NCBI GenBank assembly: GCA_017517805.1
Contig: JAFWYD010000003.1
Span: forward strand, 1-64,000
Length of the DNA stretch: 64,000 bases
Direction: 5' to 3'
Origin: Akkermansia sp.
Lineage (GTDB): Bacteria > Verrucomicrobiota > Verrucomicrobiia > Verrucomicrobiales > Akkermansiaceae
The notes beneath the pieces were generated by a model. It was not told where the DNA came from, did no database searches, and saw nothing but the letters and a program-made list of their open reading frames with translations. Below are positions 50,478 through 58,318 of this stretch, in pieces (the stretch's first letter is position 1; every line of letters begins with the position of its first letter). A program made the position numbers and the translations under genes.

Positions 50478-50720
50478 ATGCGTTCCGTATCTGTACGTAA
50501 AGGAGAACCGATCGATCGCGCTCTGAAGCGCCTCAAGACTAAGCTCGACACCGAGGGTATCCTCGAGGAGATGCGCCGTCGTCGCGCTTTTGAAAGCCCC
50601 ATGGATGAGAAGCGCCGCAAGGCTCGTTCTGCCAGCAAGCGTAACAAGGTGAAGTGGCACTTCACCAACAAGGAGGAGATTCCGGCTGCTGCCGTGACCC
50701 CCGCCGCTGTTGAGGCCTAA
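50478..50720 (+). CDS. rpsU: 30S ribosomal protein S21
   Basis: S21 binds the platform of the small subunit near the anti-Shine-Dalgarno end of 16S rRNA and helps initiation. The 80 residues start MRSVSVRKGEPIDRALKRLKTK and have the basic KRRKARSASKRNKVKW stretch typical of the family. The C-terminal VTPAAVEA tail is extra. It stands alone with its own promoter and a strong terminator. Since few genes here show Shine-Dalgarno sites, the role of S21 in this organism is of interest. Confidence 0.96.
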   Translation: MRSVSVRKGEPIDRALKRLKTKLDTEGILEEMRRRRAFESPMDEKRRKARSASKRNKVKWHFTNKEEIPAAAVTPAAVEA

Positions 50721-50748
50721 CCCCCACTCGTTCGGGAAAGTTTTCAGA

Positions 50749-50786
50749 GGAGGATAAACCGGAAGGTTTATCCTCCTTGATTTTTT
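50749..50786 (+). terminator. terminator of rpsU
   Basis: GGAGGATAAACC (50749-50760) pairs perfectly with GGTTTATCCTCC (50765-50776), followed by a T run. Confidence 0.92.
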
Positions 50787-50807
50787 GTCAGCGGGTAGAG
50801 CGGGCGC

Positions 50808-50836
50808 TTGCCTGCTGCCGGGCTGTCTGCTATGAT
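50808..50836 (+). promoter_or_regulatory. leaderless-type promoter of the O-antigen ligase-like gene
   Basis: TTGCCT (50808-50813), 17 bases, TATGAT (50831-50836), then 7 bases to ATG 50844. Confidence 0.7.
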
Positions 50837-50843
50837 GCTGCGC

Positions 50844-52925
50844 ATGGCTGAGGTGAAACATCAAATACGATTCACAGAGAGTATGCCGGGGCGTGTGGCC
50901 GGGTGCTTGCTTGCGGCGTTGTGGATATACTCGATGAGCGGGGTGGATTCCCACGCGTTCAGCGCCTTTCCTGCCTGTGTGGTGCTGGTTGCTGTGTTGC
51001 TGTGTGCTGTGGTGGGTGTGTTGATGGGGCGTTCCCTGGTGCAGATGCCCTGGCTGGGCTGGCTTTCTCTGGTCCTGGGGGCTTTCTTCATGGTTCGCTG
51101 CCTCAATAGTTACTCTCAAGTGGAGTCCTGGTATGAGGCATCCACCATTCTGGCTGGTTTTGTCTACTATGTAGCCGGCGTTTATGCTGCTCAGAACCGC
51201 AACCATACGAATCTGGTGCTGGTGGTTGGACTGGCTCTTTTGCTCAATGTGCTGATGCTGTGGATGGCCAGGCAGCCATGGTTCTGCATTGAATGGACGG
51301 GGCGCGCGCAATTTACGCCCGAGGGCAAGAATGCCATCCCCATGACATTGTTTATCTACAAGAACTTTTCAGGAGCCTTTCTATTGACTTGTGGCCTGGC
51401 GCTGGGCGGCTGGGCGTTGTGGCAGGCTCATGGGAAGAATCGTTTCCTGCTGCTGGCGATTGTGCTGCTGTCTGTTGTGGCTTCGTTCCTTTGCCAGACC
51501 CGGGCTCCGCTATTCCTGCTGCCGTTGGGGATTCTCTTGCTCTGGGCTCTGGATACGGTGGTGGAGTTGTATGCAGGCAGGCCAATGGGGCGGATGCGGT
51601 ATCTGACTGGTTTCATATTGCTCGTATTCCTCGGTTTCATCCTGAGCGGCCTCTTTTTCAATGATTCAGTCGGTCGCTTTTTTTCAGATATTGACTCGCA
51701 CCTCCGGTACAGAATATGGGCTTCAGCCTGCGAGTTGATACCGCAGGCCCCATCCTGGGGATTCGGAGCCGGAGCATTGGAATGGGAAATTGTGCCTTAT
51801 TATAACGAGTGGAAATTGCCGAATTACGCCCATAATGAGTATATTCAGGCGTGGGTGGATTATGGCGTGATTGGTATAGCCGGCATGCTTGCGGTCATTG
51901 TGCTGCATGTGGTGCGAGGCTGCCGCTGTATAGCCTCTCACCAGGTTGGGGCTGAGCGCCGGGCTCTGGCGGGGTGCGCCATAGTGGTGCTGCTGTTGCA
52001 GGCTGCTTATGCTGTGGCCGATTTCCCCTGGCATGCATTTGCTTTTGTTTCGATGACTGCTTTCGTGTGCGGTATTCTGGCCTCCCCTTTCCCGTATCAG
52101 GGTGAATCGACACTCGATAATCCTAGCGGATTGGTGCGTGTGCGGGCTCAGAAGAACTTGGGGAAATGTATGGTATCGGGCTTTATTCTTGCTTTGGGTG
52201 GAGTGGCGGTCTGGCTGGGCTTGAAATTGTATATCCCCTGGAAGACCCAGTGGGAATACAATGCACTATGCAAGTCTTCGGAGGATCCGTATGCGCATAA
52301 GCGCCGTGCTTGCATTGCCCGTTTGCTGCCGCAGTACCCGTGCCCGGCACTCATGGATACATACTACATGCTGCCGCCATATCAGACCAACTGGGCAGAG
52401 CGTGAGCGCCTGCTCAAGATTGCGCTGGCAGGTAACCCCAGGCAGTTGTTTACACTTACCTTGTTGGTTGATGCGCTGGGCAAGCAGGGGAAATATGCGG
52501 AGGCTGAATCGCTGATGCGGGAGAATTACGCAGGCGACTGCATGCGCGGAACCATGTTGACGAACTGGCCGGCGTTCTATACATTGAATCTGCTGATGTG
52601 GGCGCGCGAGGATATGCGGAATTCGCGCTTCGCTTCCGCTCTTTCCAAGTTTGAGTACGCTATGTGTATCAATTCCTGGAGGCGCACCGATTTTAATCTG
52701 CCTTACTGGGGGAAGGATATGCCGTGGAAAGAACACGGTGGAATCAAACCATGGCTGCCCGGGTTTATCAAATCATGCCAACGCGATGTGCGACTTCTCC
52801 GCATGCTGGGTGTTCAGCCCGATGATGCATGGCAGCAGCCCATGACTCCGGGGGGGCACCCGTCTCTTTACCGTGCTGTTGTGGAGAAAGCTCGGCAAAC
52901 AAACATAAAGAAACCGCAAAAGTGA
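50844..52925 (+). CDS. O-antigen ligase/Wzy-like membrane protein with a C-terminal TPR-like part
   Basis: About 693 residues. The first ~430 contain 11-12 hydrophobic helices and a periplasmic loop with the Wzy/WaaL-type features: FIYKNFSGAFLLTCGLALGG (about 170), RYRIWASACELIPQAPSWGFGAGALEW (about 287) and LPNYAHNEYIQAWVDYGVIGIAGM (about 325), where the H-N-E is the conserved motif of the O-antigen ligase fold. After a last helix (about 435) comes a soluble ~240-residue part with helical, TPR-like pairs. Such enzymes polymerise or attach O-antigen-like glycans on the periplasmic side. Whether it is ligase or polymerase cannot be told. ATG 50844 follows the promoter pattern. Confidence 0.8.
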   Translation: MAEVKHQIRFTESMPGRVAGCLLAALWIYSMSGVDSHAFSAFPACVVLVAVLLCAVVGVLMGRSLVQMPWLGWLSLVLGAFFMVRCLNSYSQVESWYEASTILAGFVYYVAGVYAAQNRNHTNLVLVVGLALLLNVLMLWMARQPWFCIEWTGRAQFTPEGKNAIPMTLFIYKNFSGAFLLTCGLALGGWALWQAHGKNRFLLLAIVLLSVVASFLCQTRAPLFLLPLGILLLWALDTVVELYAGRPMGRMRYLTGFILLVFLGFILSGLFFNDSVGRFFSDIDSHLRYRIWASACELIPQAPSWGFGAGALEWEIVPYYNEWKLPNYAHNEYIQAWVDYGVIGIAGMLAVIVLHVVRGCRCIASHQVGAERRALAGCAIVVLLLQAAYAVADFPWHAFAFVSMTAFVCGILASPFPYQGESTLDNPSGLVRVRAQKNLGKCMVSGFILALGGVAVWLGLKLYIPWKTQWEYNALCKSSEDPYAHKRRACIARLLPQYPCPALMDTYYMLPPYQTNWAERERLLKIALAGNPRQLFTLTLLVDALGKQGKYAEAESLMRENYAGDCMRGTMLTNWPAFYTLNLLMWAREDMRNSRFASALSKFEYAMCINSWRRTDFNLPYWGKDMPWKEHGGIKPWLPGFIKSCQRDVRLLRMLGVQPDDAWQQPMTPGGHPSLYRAVVEKARQTNIKKPQK

Positions 52926-53024
52926 AAAAAATAGCCCGCATATGTGTTTTCAGCTTGCAAAAGCCGAAAAAAAATGCAATATAAAAGGAAATCCGCATCA
53001 GCGGCACCAGACTTTACTGACGTT

Positions 53025-53846
53025 ATGAGCACTCCTCCTCTTCCTCCGACTCCTCCGCGCCCTGTTCCTCCCACGGCTCCCGTACCCCCTGTAGCCCCGC
53101 GCCCCGTGCCGCCGACTGCACCACGCCCCGCCGTACCGGCTGCGCCGACTGCACCTATTGCTCCCCGTCCTGCTGCAGTGCCGCCTAGCGGCCCCCGCGC
53201 CTCTGCAACGACCGTGCCGCTGGCTCCCCCCCGTCCTGCAGCTCCTGCCGCTCCTGCAGCTCCCGCCGCTCCGGCCGCGCCTGTACCCCCCACGGCTCCG
53301 CGCATGACCCCGACGATGCCTCTTCAGGTGCCGACCCGTCCGGTGATGCCCGCCGCCCCGGCAGCTCCCGCCGCCCCGGCTGCTCCTGCTCCCTCTGCTG
53401 CTCCGGTGCCTCCCTCTTCCCCCGTGGCTCCGGCTTCTGCCCCCACGCCCACGACTGCTATGCCCACGGCCACGGCCCCGCTTCCCAAGGCTGGAGCCAA
53501 GCCCGCCAAGCCGGGTGTCAAGGCAGGTGGTGCCAAGTCCGCCGCTTCCAAGCCCGGTGCCAAGACCAAGAAGAAGCCCGTAGAGGTTATCGAGGAGGAT
53601 GAAGAGGAGAAGCCCACACATCCTACCGTGCTCGTGGTGGCGGTTATCGCTCTCCTTGTAGCCCTTTTCTTCTGCTACCAGCAGTACAGCGTCGATACCA
53701 CCTTCGGTCGCATTACCGAGCCCACCTTCGGCTGGCCGGCTGACGGTTCTGAGGAAGGTGGCGATATGGCCGCTGAAGAAGAAGCACCCGAAGAGGAAGC
53801 TTCTGATGAAGAAGGTGGCGAAGAGGAAGCTGAGGAAGAAGAATAA
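53025..53846 (+). CDS. Pro/Ala-rich single-pass membrane protein, unknown function
   Basis: The 273-residue product begins with ~150 residues of Pro/Ala/Val/Thr (PPLPPTPPRPVPPTAPVPP and so on). A Lys/Ala-rich segment follows (about 150-195), then an acidic EEDEEE, one membrane helix (TVLVVAVIALLVALFFCYQQY, about 208-228) and an acidic Glu-rich C-terminus. The polarity (basic just before the helix, acidic after) suggests the Pro-rich part is cytoplasmic or the tail periplasmic, but this is not certain. Low complexity makes homology unreliable. A frame 27 codons longer exists; ATG 53025 is the clear start of the low-complexity product. The function is unknown. Confidence 0.7.
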   Translation: MSTPPLPPTPPRPVPPTAPVPPVAPRPVPPTAPRPAVPAAPTAPIAPRPAAVPPSGPRASATTVPLAPPRPAAPAAPAAPAAPAAPVPPTAPRMTPTMPLQVPTRPVMPAAPAAPAAPAAPAPSAAPVPPSSPVAPASAPTPTTAMPTATAPLPKAGAKPAKPGVKAGGAKSAASKPGAKTKKKPVEVIEEDEEEKPTHPTVLVVAVIALLVALFFCYQQYSVDTTFGRITEPTFGWPADGSEEGGDMAAEEEAPEEEASDEEGGEEEAEEEE

Positions 53847-53887
53847 AAATTCAACGGAAGTTCCCTCTCGGGTTTCTCACCCTCACC

Positions 53888-54211
53888 ATGGCATTACAGA
53901 TTACAGACAGCAACTTCGCGACGGAGGTCCTCGAAAGCCCCGTGCCGGTACTGGTGGATTTCTGGGCTCCCTGGTGTGGTCCCTGCAAGATGATTTCTCC
54001 CATTGTGGATCAGATTGCAGCCGAGTTGGCCGGGCAGGCCAGGGTCTGCAAGGTGAATGTGGACGATGAGGATACCCAGGAACTCTGCAACCGCTTCAAT
54101 ATCCGCTCCATTCCCACGCTCATGTTCTTCCGGGGCGGGGAGTTGGTGGATACCGTGGTGGGTGCCACTTCCAAGGAAAACCTGGTGGCGCGTCTGCGAG
54201 CCTGCATGTAA
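53888..54211 (+). CDS. trxA: thioredoxin (WCGPC)
   Basis: The 107-residue protein has the classic active site FWAPWCGPCKMISP (about 24-37), with the cis-Pro in SIPTLMFF (about 75). It reduces disulfides in cytosolic proteins with thioredoxin reductase. 41 bases follow the Pro-rich gene, so co-transcription is possible. A paralogue follows after a terminator. Confidence 0.95.
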   Translation: MALQITDSNFATEVLESPVPVLVDFWAPWCGPCKMISPIVDQIAAELAGQARVCKVNVDDEDTQELCNRFNIRSIPTLMFFRGGELVDTVVGATSKENLVARLRACM

Positions 54212-54244
54212 CGTAAGCGCCACCGCATGAACATCTGAAAAAGC

Positions 54245-54280
54245 AGCACCGCCGGTGGCTCAGCCCTGGCGGTGCTTTTT
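54245..54280 (+). terminator. terminator of trxA
   Basis: AGCACCGCC pairs with GGCGGTGCT, followed by TTTT. Confidence 0.8.
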
Positions 54281-54314
54281 ACCCCGACACAATAAACGAA
54301 AAACAAACACATAT

Positions 54315-54638
54315 ATGGCACTCAAAGAAGTAACAGAGAGCACGTTTGAGGCTGAAGTCCTCAATTCCCCCGTACCCGTCCTAGTGGATTTCTGGGCCAC
54401 CTGGTGCGGCACATGCAAGATGATGATGCCTGCCGTGGAGCAGGTGGGCGCAGCCTTGGGCACCGAAGCCAAGGTCGTGAAAGTTGACGCAGGTCAGCCC
54501 GCCGGTCAGGCTATTGCGGTGCGTTACGGCGTGCGTTCCCTGCCTACCTTCATCATCTTCAAGGGTGGTGAAGTGGTGAACACCATCACCGGCATGACCA
54601 CCAAGGATAAGCTCATTGCTGCCATCAAGGCTGCATAA
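54315..54638 (+). CDS. thioredoxin-like protein (WCGTC)
   Basis: The 107-residue paralogue of the preceding thioredoxin has the active site FWATWCGTCKMMMP, with Thr in place of the second variable Pro. The Pro-to-Thr change in CGPC normally shifts redox potential to more oxidising, so it may have a different partner. The cis-Pro segment is SLPTFIIF. ATG 54315 fits the family start. A terminator follows. Confidence 0.9.
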   Translation: MALKEVTESTFEAEVLNSPVPVLVDFWATWCGTCKMMMPAVEQVGAALGTEAKVVKVDAGQPAGQAIAVRYGVRSLPTFIIFKGGEVVNTITGMTTKDKLIAAIKAA

Positions 54639-54663
54639 ATCTGACAGAGGTCTTATATCCATT

Positions 54664-54696
54664 GCGCATTGCAGCACAATCTGCAATGCGCTTTTT
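54664..54696 (+). terminator. terminator after the second thioredoxin
   Basis: GCGCATTGCAG (54664-54674) and CTGCAATGCGC (54681-54691), then TTTTT. Confidence 0.9.
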
Positions 54697-54697
54697 C

Positions 54698-54726
54698 TTG
54701 CTAGATTGGGGAAAATATGGTAGAAT
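54698..54726 (+). promoter_or_regulatory. leaderless-type promoter of the zincin gene
   Basis: TTGCTA (54698-54703), 17 bases, TAGAAT (54721-54726), then 7 bases to ATG 54734. Confidence 0.75.
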
Positions 54727-54733
54727 GCCACCC

Positions 54734-55918
54734 ATGAAAGCAACGACCTGGATTGCCTCTGTGAGCATGCTGCTCCCGCTGGTGCAGGCAGAGGTGCCTG
54801 CCCGTTTCTCTGACCGCGCCAAGGAATTGCTGGCCGACTCCGTGGCGGTGGCTCCTGCAGAACACCCCCTCAACATCGTCTATTTCCTTGGAAATGACAA
54901 TGAACCGGTAGCAGACTACGAGCGCCGCCTTAGCGAACTCATGCTCTATGTGCAGCAGTTTTATGCCAAGGAAATGACCCGCAACGGCTTCCCTGGCCGC
55001 AGCTTCGGGCTGGAGCGCCTGGAGAACGGCAATGTGAAACTCCACCTGGTGCGCGGTAAGCGGCCTTCCCGCGAGTACGCCTACGCCACGGGACACAACT
55101 TCTGCATGGCCGATATTAAGGAATATGCCGAAGCTAATCCCGGCACCCTGCGCAGCGAGCACATCCTCGTCATCATGCCTACCTTTTACAATGAGGAGTA
55201 CAACGACATGAGCCCTGGCGGCGTGCCCTTCTACGGTCTGGGTCGCAACTGTTTTGCTCTCGACTACGCTCATTTCGACATCAGGCACCTGGGGCAGAAT
55301 ACTCCCGAAGGCCGCCTGCTCACCAAGTGGCTCGGCGGTCTGGCTCACGAGCTGGGGCATGGCCTCAACCTCCCGCATAATGAGGCTACCGTGACCGATA
55401 AAGCCGCCATGGGAACCCCGCTTATGGGCGCGGGTAACTACACCTTTGGTATGTCGCCCACCTATCTTACGCTCAATTCGGCACGCCTGCTCGACCGCTG
55501 CCAGGTCTTTGCCCCGGCGGGCGATGCCACCCGCTTCTACGCCGAATGCCCCAAGCCCGAAATCAAGTACTCCCGCCTTCAATGGAAAGGTGACACTCTG
55601 GAACTCGATCTCACCTGCACCAACTGCGCCTATGTGAACGTCCTGGTGCAGGACCCTCCCTACCAGGTGAACCGCGATTACGATGCCGTTGCCTTCTGCT
55701 CAGAGCAAGTGGCTGAAAATCAGTACAAAGTCACCATCCCTCTTGCGGAACTGGCTGCCCGCCAGAACACCGGTAAGGCAGAGCAGGGCATCGATGTGCT
55801 CCTTGTTCAGCCCAACGGTAACCGCTACCGCTGGCGCACCGTCTTCGACTGGTCGAAACTCAAGCCGGGCGATTGCATCCCCATGAATCCCGCAGAAAAC
55901 TTCTGGGGTGGATATTAA
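54734..55918 (+). CDS. secreted zinc metallopeptidase (metzincin-like)
   Basis: The 394-residue product has a signal peptide (MKATTWIASVSMLLPLVQA). The zinc site is HELGHGLNLPH (residues 205-215): H205, catalytic E206, H209 and H215, with Asn where many metzincins have Gly. A likely Met-turn lies in AMGTPLMGAGNY (about 225-235). The C-terminal ~130 residues are beta-rich. The size, signal peptide and motif position resemble secreted mucin-targeting O-glycopeptidases such as OgpA of A. muciniphila as I remember it, but I cannot align them; a general secreted peptidase is the safe call. The gene stands alone between terminators. Confidence 0.8.
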   Translation: MKATTWIASVSMLLPLVQAEVPARFSDRAKELLADSVAVAPAEHPLNIVYFLGNDNEPVADYERRLSELMLYVQQFYAKEMTRNGFPGRSFGLERLENGNVKLHLVRGKRPSREYAYATGHNFCMADIKEYAEANPGTLRSEHILVIMPTFYNEEYNDMSPGGVPFYGLGRNCFALDYAHFDIRHLGQNTPEGRLLTKWLGGLAHELGHGLNLPHNEATVTDKAAMGTPLMGAGNYTFGMSPTYLTLNSARLLDRCQVFAPAGDATRFYAECPKPEIKYSRLQWKGDTLELDLTCTNCAYVNVLVQDPPYQVNRDYDAVAFCSEQVAENQYKVTIPLAELAARQNTGKAEQGIDVLLVQPNGNRYRWRTVFDWSKLKPGDCIPMNPAENFWGGY

Positions 55919-55942
55919 GGAAGGAAAGTCTGGGGAAACAAA

Positions 55943-55971
55943 AAAGCCTGAGAGTATCTCAGGCTTTTTTT
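55943..55971 (+). terminator. terminator of the zincin gene
   Basis: AAGCCTGAGA (55944-55953) and TCTCAGGCTT (55957-55966), then T residues. The stem resembles the one at 17301-17327. Confidence 0.85.
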
Positions 55972-55978
55972 GAACCTC

Positions 55979-56000
55979 CATGCTACCGGGAGGCAGCATG
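55979..56000 (+). repeat. 22-base hairpin with CCGGGAGG loop (copy 2)
   Basis: CATGCT and AGCATG close a loop with CCGGGAGG, 8 bases after the terminator T run. Same length and loop as 17336-17357. Confidence 0.6.
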
Positions 56001-56022
56001 CAAACGTTTGATTCTGCGTTCC

Positions 56023-57063
56023 TCAAATCGGTTGCTGCTGGGTGATGCAGTGAATCGCGCCTCCCTCAATCACCAGGCGGCGGGCATCAATCCCCACCAC
56101 GCGGCGACCGGGAAAAGCCTCGCGCAGAATCCCCAGCGCGCGGTCATCCTCCTTCGGCTGCATGAAGATGGGCACAATTACGCTGCCATTGCAAATCAGG
56201 AAATTGGCATAGCTGGCTGGCAGCTGCTCCAGGCGCCAGTCCTGCGCCACCAGCGGCTGCGGCATAGGCAGGGGAATCACCTCCACCCGGTGGCCGGAGG
56301 GTGTGCGCAGATCCTGCAGGCGTTCGTTGTTCTCAGCGAGCGCCCGGTAGTGGGGGGAATGCGCATCCGGCTCCACGATGGAGACCACCGCCTCCGGATT
56401 CACAAAACGCACCATATCGTCAATATGGCCATCCGTATCATCTCCTTCAATCCCGCTGCCCAGCCAGAACACATGCGTGGTACCCAGCAGACGGTGCATT
56501 TCTGCCTCCACCTCAGTCTTCGTGCAGCCCGGGTTGCGGTTCGGATTCAGCAGCACTGCTTCCGTAGTCAGCACCAGTCCCTCGCCATTGCCCTCAATTG
56601 CGCCGCCCTCCAGAATCATCTCGCTGCGCACCTGTGGCAGCCCCAGACTCTCTGCAATGCGGGCCGGTACCTCATTATCCAGGTTCCAGGGTGCAAACTT
56701 GCCACCCCAGGCATTGAAGGTCCAGTTGGCCAGCTGCATGCCCCCATCAACCCGTTTCGTAAAAATCGGGCCATGGTCGCGGCACCACACATCATTTGTC
56801 GGGTGGTCGAATAAACGGAACCGCTCCACCCCGTGGCCGCGCAGCAGTTTTTCGAGGCCGGCGTGCAGCGGCGCCGCTGCGTTGATACGCACCTCAGCCT
56901 CCTGTGCAATAGCCGCCGCCAGCTCGGCATAGCGCCCGTGCAGCTCCTGCAAGCCACCCTGCCACAAATCATCCCGGTGCGGCCAGGAGAGCCACACCGC
57001 CTCCTGCTGTTCCCATTCGGCAGGCCAGCGCAGCTGGCTTCCCTGCATCGCTTCCATCGTCAT
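56023..57063 (-). CDS. aguA: agmatine deiminase (PAD-porph family)
   Basis: This family hydrolyses agmatine to N-carbamoylputrescine and ammonia, a step from arginine towards putrescine. Motifs: WPAEWEQQEAVWLSWPHR (about 12-30), TNDVWCRDHGPIF (about 88-100), FNAWGGKF (about 115), LEGGAIEGNGEG (about 150), GDDTDGHIDDMVRF (about 205) and the catalytic Cys in EGGAIHCITQQQP near the end. About 346 residues, typical. ATG 57063 is chosen because the upstream gene ends at 57071; a longer frame overlaps it. It shares an operon with the Minf_1886-like gene. Confidence 0.93.
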   Translation of the reverse strand: MTMEAMQGSQLRWPAEWEQQEAVWLSWPHRDDLWQGGLQELHGRYAELAAAIAQEAEVRINAAAPLHAGLEKLLRGHGVERFRLFDHPTNDVWCRDHGPIFTKRVDGGMQLANWTFNAWGGKFAPWNLDNEVPARIAESLGLPQVRSEMILEGGAIEGNGEGLVLTTEAVLLNPNRNPGCTKTEVEAEMHRLLGTTHVFWLGSGIEGDDTDGHIDDMVRFVNPEAVVSIVEPDAHSPHYRALAENNERLQDLRTPSGHRVEVIPLPMPQPLVAQDWRLEQLPASYANFLICNGSVIVPIFMQPKEDDRALGILREAFPGRRVVGIDARRLVIEGGAIHCITQQQPI

Positions 57064-57070
57064 CTTCACA

Positions 57071-57454
57071 TCAAGCTGTTTGAATTGTCTCGTAAGGTGC
57101 ATTCAGCAGCATGGCCACCGGGGTCAGCCCGTCAAACTGTTCGCGCTTGTCCCCCTCCTGTTTGCCGAACACCCCCACCTCAATCAGATTATACACCAGA
57201 TCCCCCACATGCGTCGATTCCGAAATGCCCCATTGTTCCATCACCGCCATGGCCAGCGGACCATACTCCTCCAGCGCATAAGAACAGAAACCGAAATACA
57301 GCTCCTCTGCACTCAGATGCGGATTCTCTGCCGGTTTGCGGCATTTCTCCACCGTGGCATCCAGCGCCGCGCGTATGAAAAAGTAGGCATCTGCCGGATA
57401 ATCCTCCGTGCGTTGCATAATCTGCTCCACCGCATCTTCAAAACTCTGTGCCAT
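57071..57454 (-). CDS. Minf_1886-like conserved protein of Verrucomicrobia/Planctomycetes
   Basis: The 127-residue helical protein matches what I recall of the Minf_1886 family (TIGR04138, confined to Verrucomicrobia and Planctomycetes): FEDAVEQIMQRTEDYPADAYFFIRAALDATVEKC, a central HLSAEELYFGFCSYALEEYGPLAMAVMEQWGI and THVGDLVYNLIEVGVFGKQEGDKREQFDG. No function is known. It precedes the agmatine deiminase gene by 7 bases. A leaderless-type promoter places its start at 57454. Confidence 0.8.
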   Translation of the reverse strand: MAQSFEDAVEQIMQRTEDYPADAYFFIRAALDATVEKCRKPAENPHLSAEELYFGFCSYALEEYGPLAMAVMEQWGISESTHVGDLVYNLIEVGVFGKQEGDKREQFDGLTPVAMLLNAPYETIQTA

Positions 57455-57460
57455 ACGCGC

Positions 57461-57489
57461 ATGCTATCATGTTCCCCCTGCCAACGCAA
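57461..57489 (-). promoter_or_regulatory. leaderless-type promoter of the Minf_1886-like gene
   Basis: Minus strand: TTGCGT (57489-57484), 17 bases, TAGCAT (57466-57461), then 6 bases to ATG 57454. Confidence 0.65.
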
Positions 57490-57511
57490 TAGCAAATCAT
57501 TGCATATTCAC

Positions 57512-57540
57512 TTGTCAGCGCGGCTCGTTTGGTATAGAAT
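57512..57540 (+). promoter_or_regulatory. leaderless-type promoter of aroD
   Basis: TTGTCA (57512-57517), 17 bases, TAGAAT (57535-57540), then 7 bases to ATG 57548. Confidence 0.7.
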
Positions 57541-57547
57541 ATGCGGC

Positions 57548-58240
57548 ATGAATGCGCAGCCTCGCCTTTCCTTCACCCGCCCGCTGGTGGTGGGTTCTGT
57601 TTCCGACCTTGCCGCCTGGCAGGCAGCCTGTGCTGCGGAATCGCTGCCTTGCGACGTGGTGGAGCTGCGCGCCGATGGGCTGCCGGCTGATACGGATTGG
57701 GCAGCCCTGGCGCAGATGCGCTGCTGCCGCCCGGTGCTGGTCACCGTGCGCCACGAGAGCGAGGGCGGCCTGCGTCCCATGAGCACCGCGGAGCGAGTGC
57801 AGATTGCCCGCAGCCTGCTGCCCCTGGCCGCTGCGCTGGATTGGGAGATTGCCCAGCTGACCGAAGTGCCGGAGCTGGTGGACGAAGCCCGCGCCGTCGG
57901 GGTACCCATCATCGCCTCGGCCCACGATTTTGAACAGACCCCCGCCCTGGAAACCCTGCTGGAAAAAGAACAGCAGGCCCGCGCCCTGGGGGCCACCGTG
58001 GCCAAGTTCGCCTTCCGCCTGCACAGCGCGGAGGATATGATGGTGGGTGTGCAGCTCCTGCGCCGCGCCACTGGCTCCACCACCGCCATGGGCATGGGCC
58101 CGCTCGGCGCCGTCAGCCGCCTCCTCTACGCGCAGCACGGTGCCTGCCTTGTCTACGGCTATCTGGGCGACACCCCCACCGCCCCCGGCCAGTGGTCAGC
58201 CTCCCTCTGCCGCCAGGCGCTCAACGAGATTGACAATTGA
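57548..58240 (+). CDS. aroD: type I 3-dehydroquinate dehydratase
   Basis: AroD dehydrates 3-dehydroquinate to 3-dehydroshikimate, the third shikimate step, by a Schiff-base mechanism. Visible residues: VVELRADGLP (about 37-46), VTVRHESEGG (about 65), the catalytic His in IASAHDFEQTP (about 125) and the Schiff-base Lys in ATVAKFAFRLHSAEDM (about 150). The end, PTAPGQWSASLCRQAL, fits the substrate-lid region. 230 residues, typical. The stop lies in a four-unit heptamer array (TGACAAT, TGACGAA, TGACGAT, TGACAAT). Confidence 0.94.
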   Translation: MNAQPRLSFTRPLVVGSVSDLAAWQAACAAESLPCDVVELRADGLPADTDWAALAQMRCCRPVLVTVRHESEGGLRPMSTAERVQIARSLLPLAAALDWEIAQLTEVPELVDEARAVGVPIIASAHDFEQTPALETLLEKEQQARALGATVAKFAFRLHSAEDMMVGVQLLRRATGSTTAMGMGPLGAVSRLLYAQHGACLVYGYLGDTPTAPGQWSASLCRQALNEIDN

Positions 58241-58258
58241 CGAATGACGATTGACAAT
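58231..58258 (+). repeat. phased heptamer array at the aroD stop, four units
   Basis: TGACAAT, TGACGAA, TGACGAT and TGACAAT run in phase. The aroD stop TGA (58238-58240) is the first three bases of the second unit. Confidence 0.75.
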
Positions 58259-58318
58259 TGAGGCGTTCCCTGCGGCTGCTGCCACAATCGATGCCTACGG
58301 ACTCAGGCCTGCGCATAC

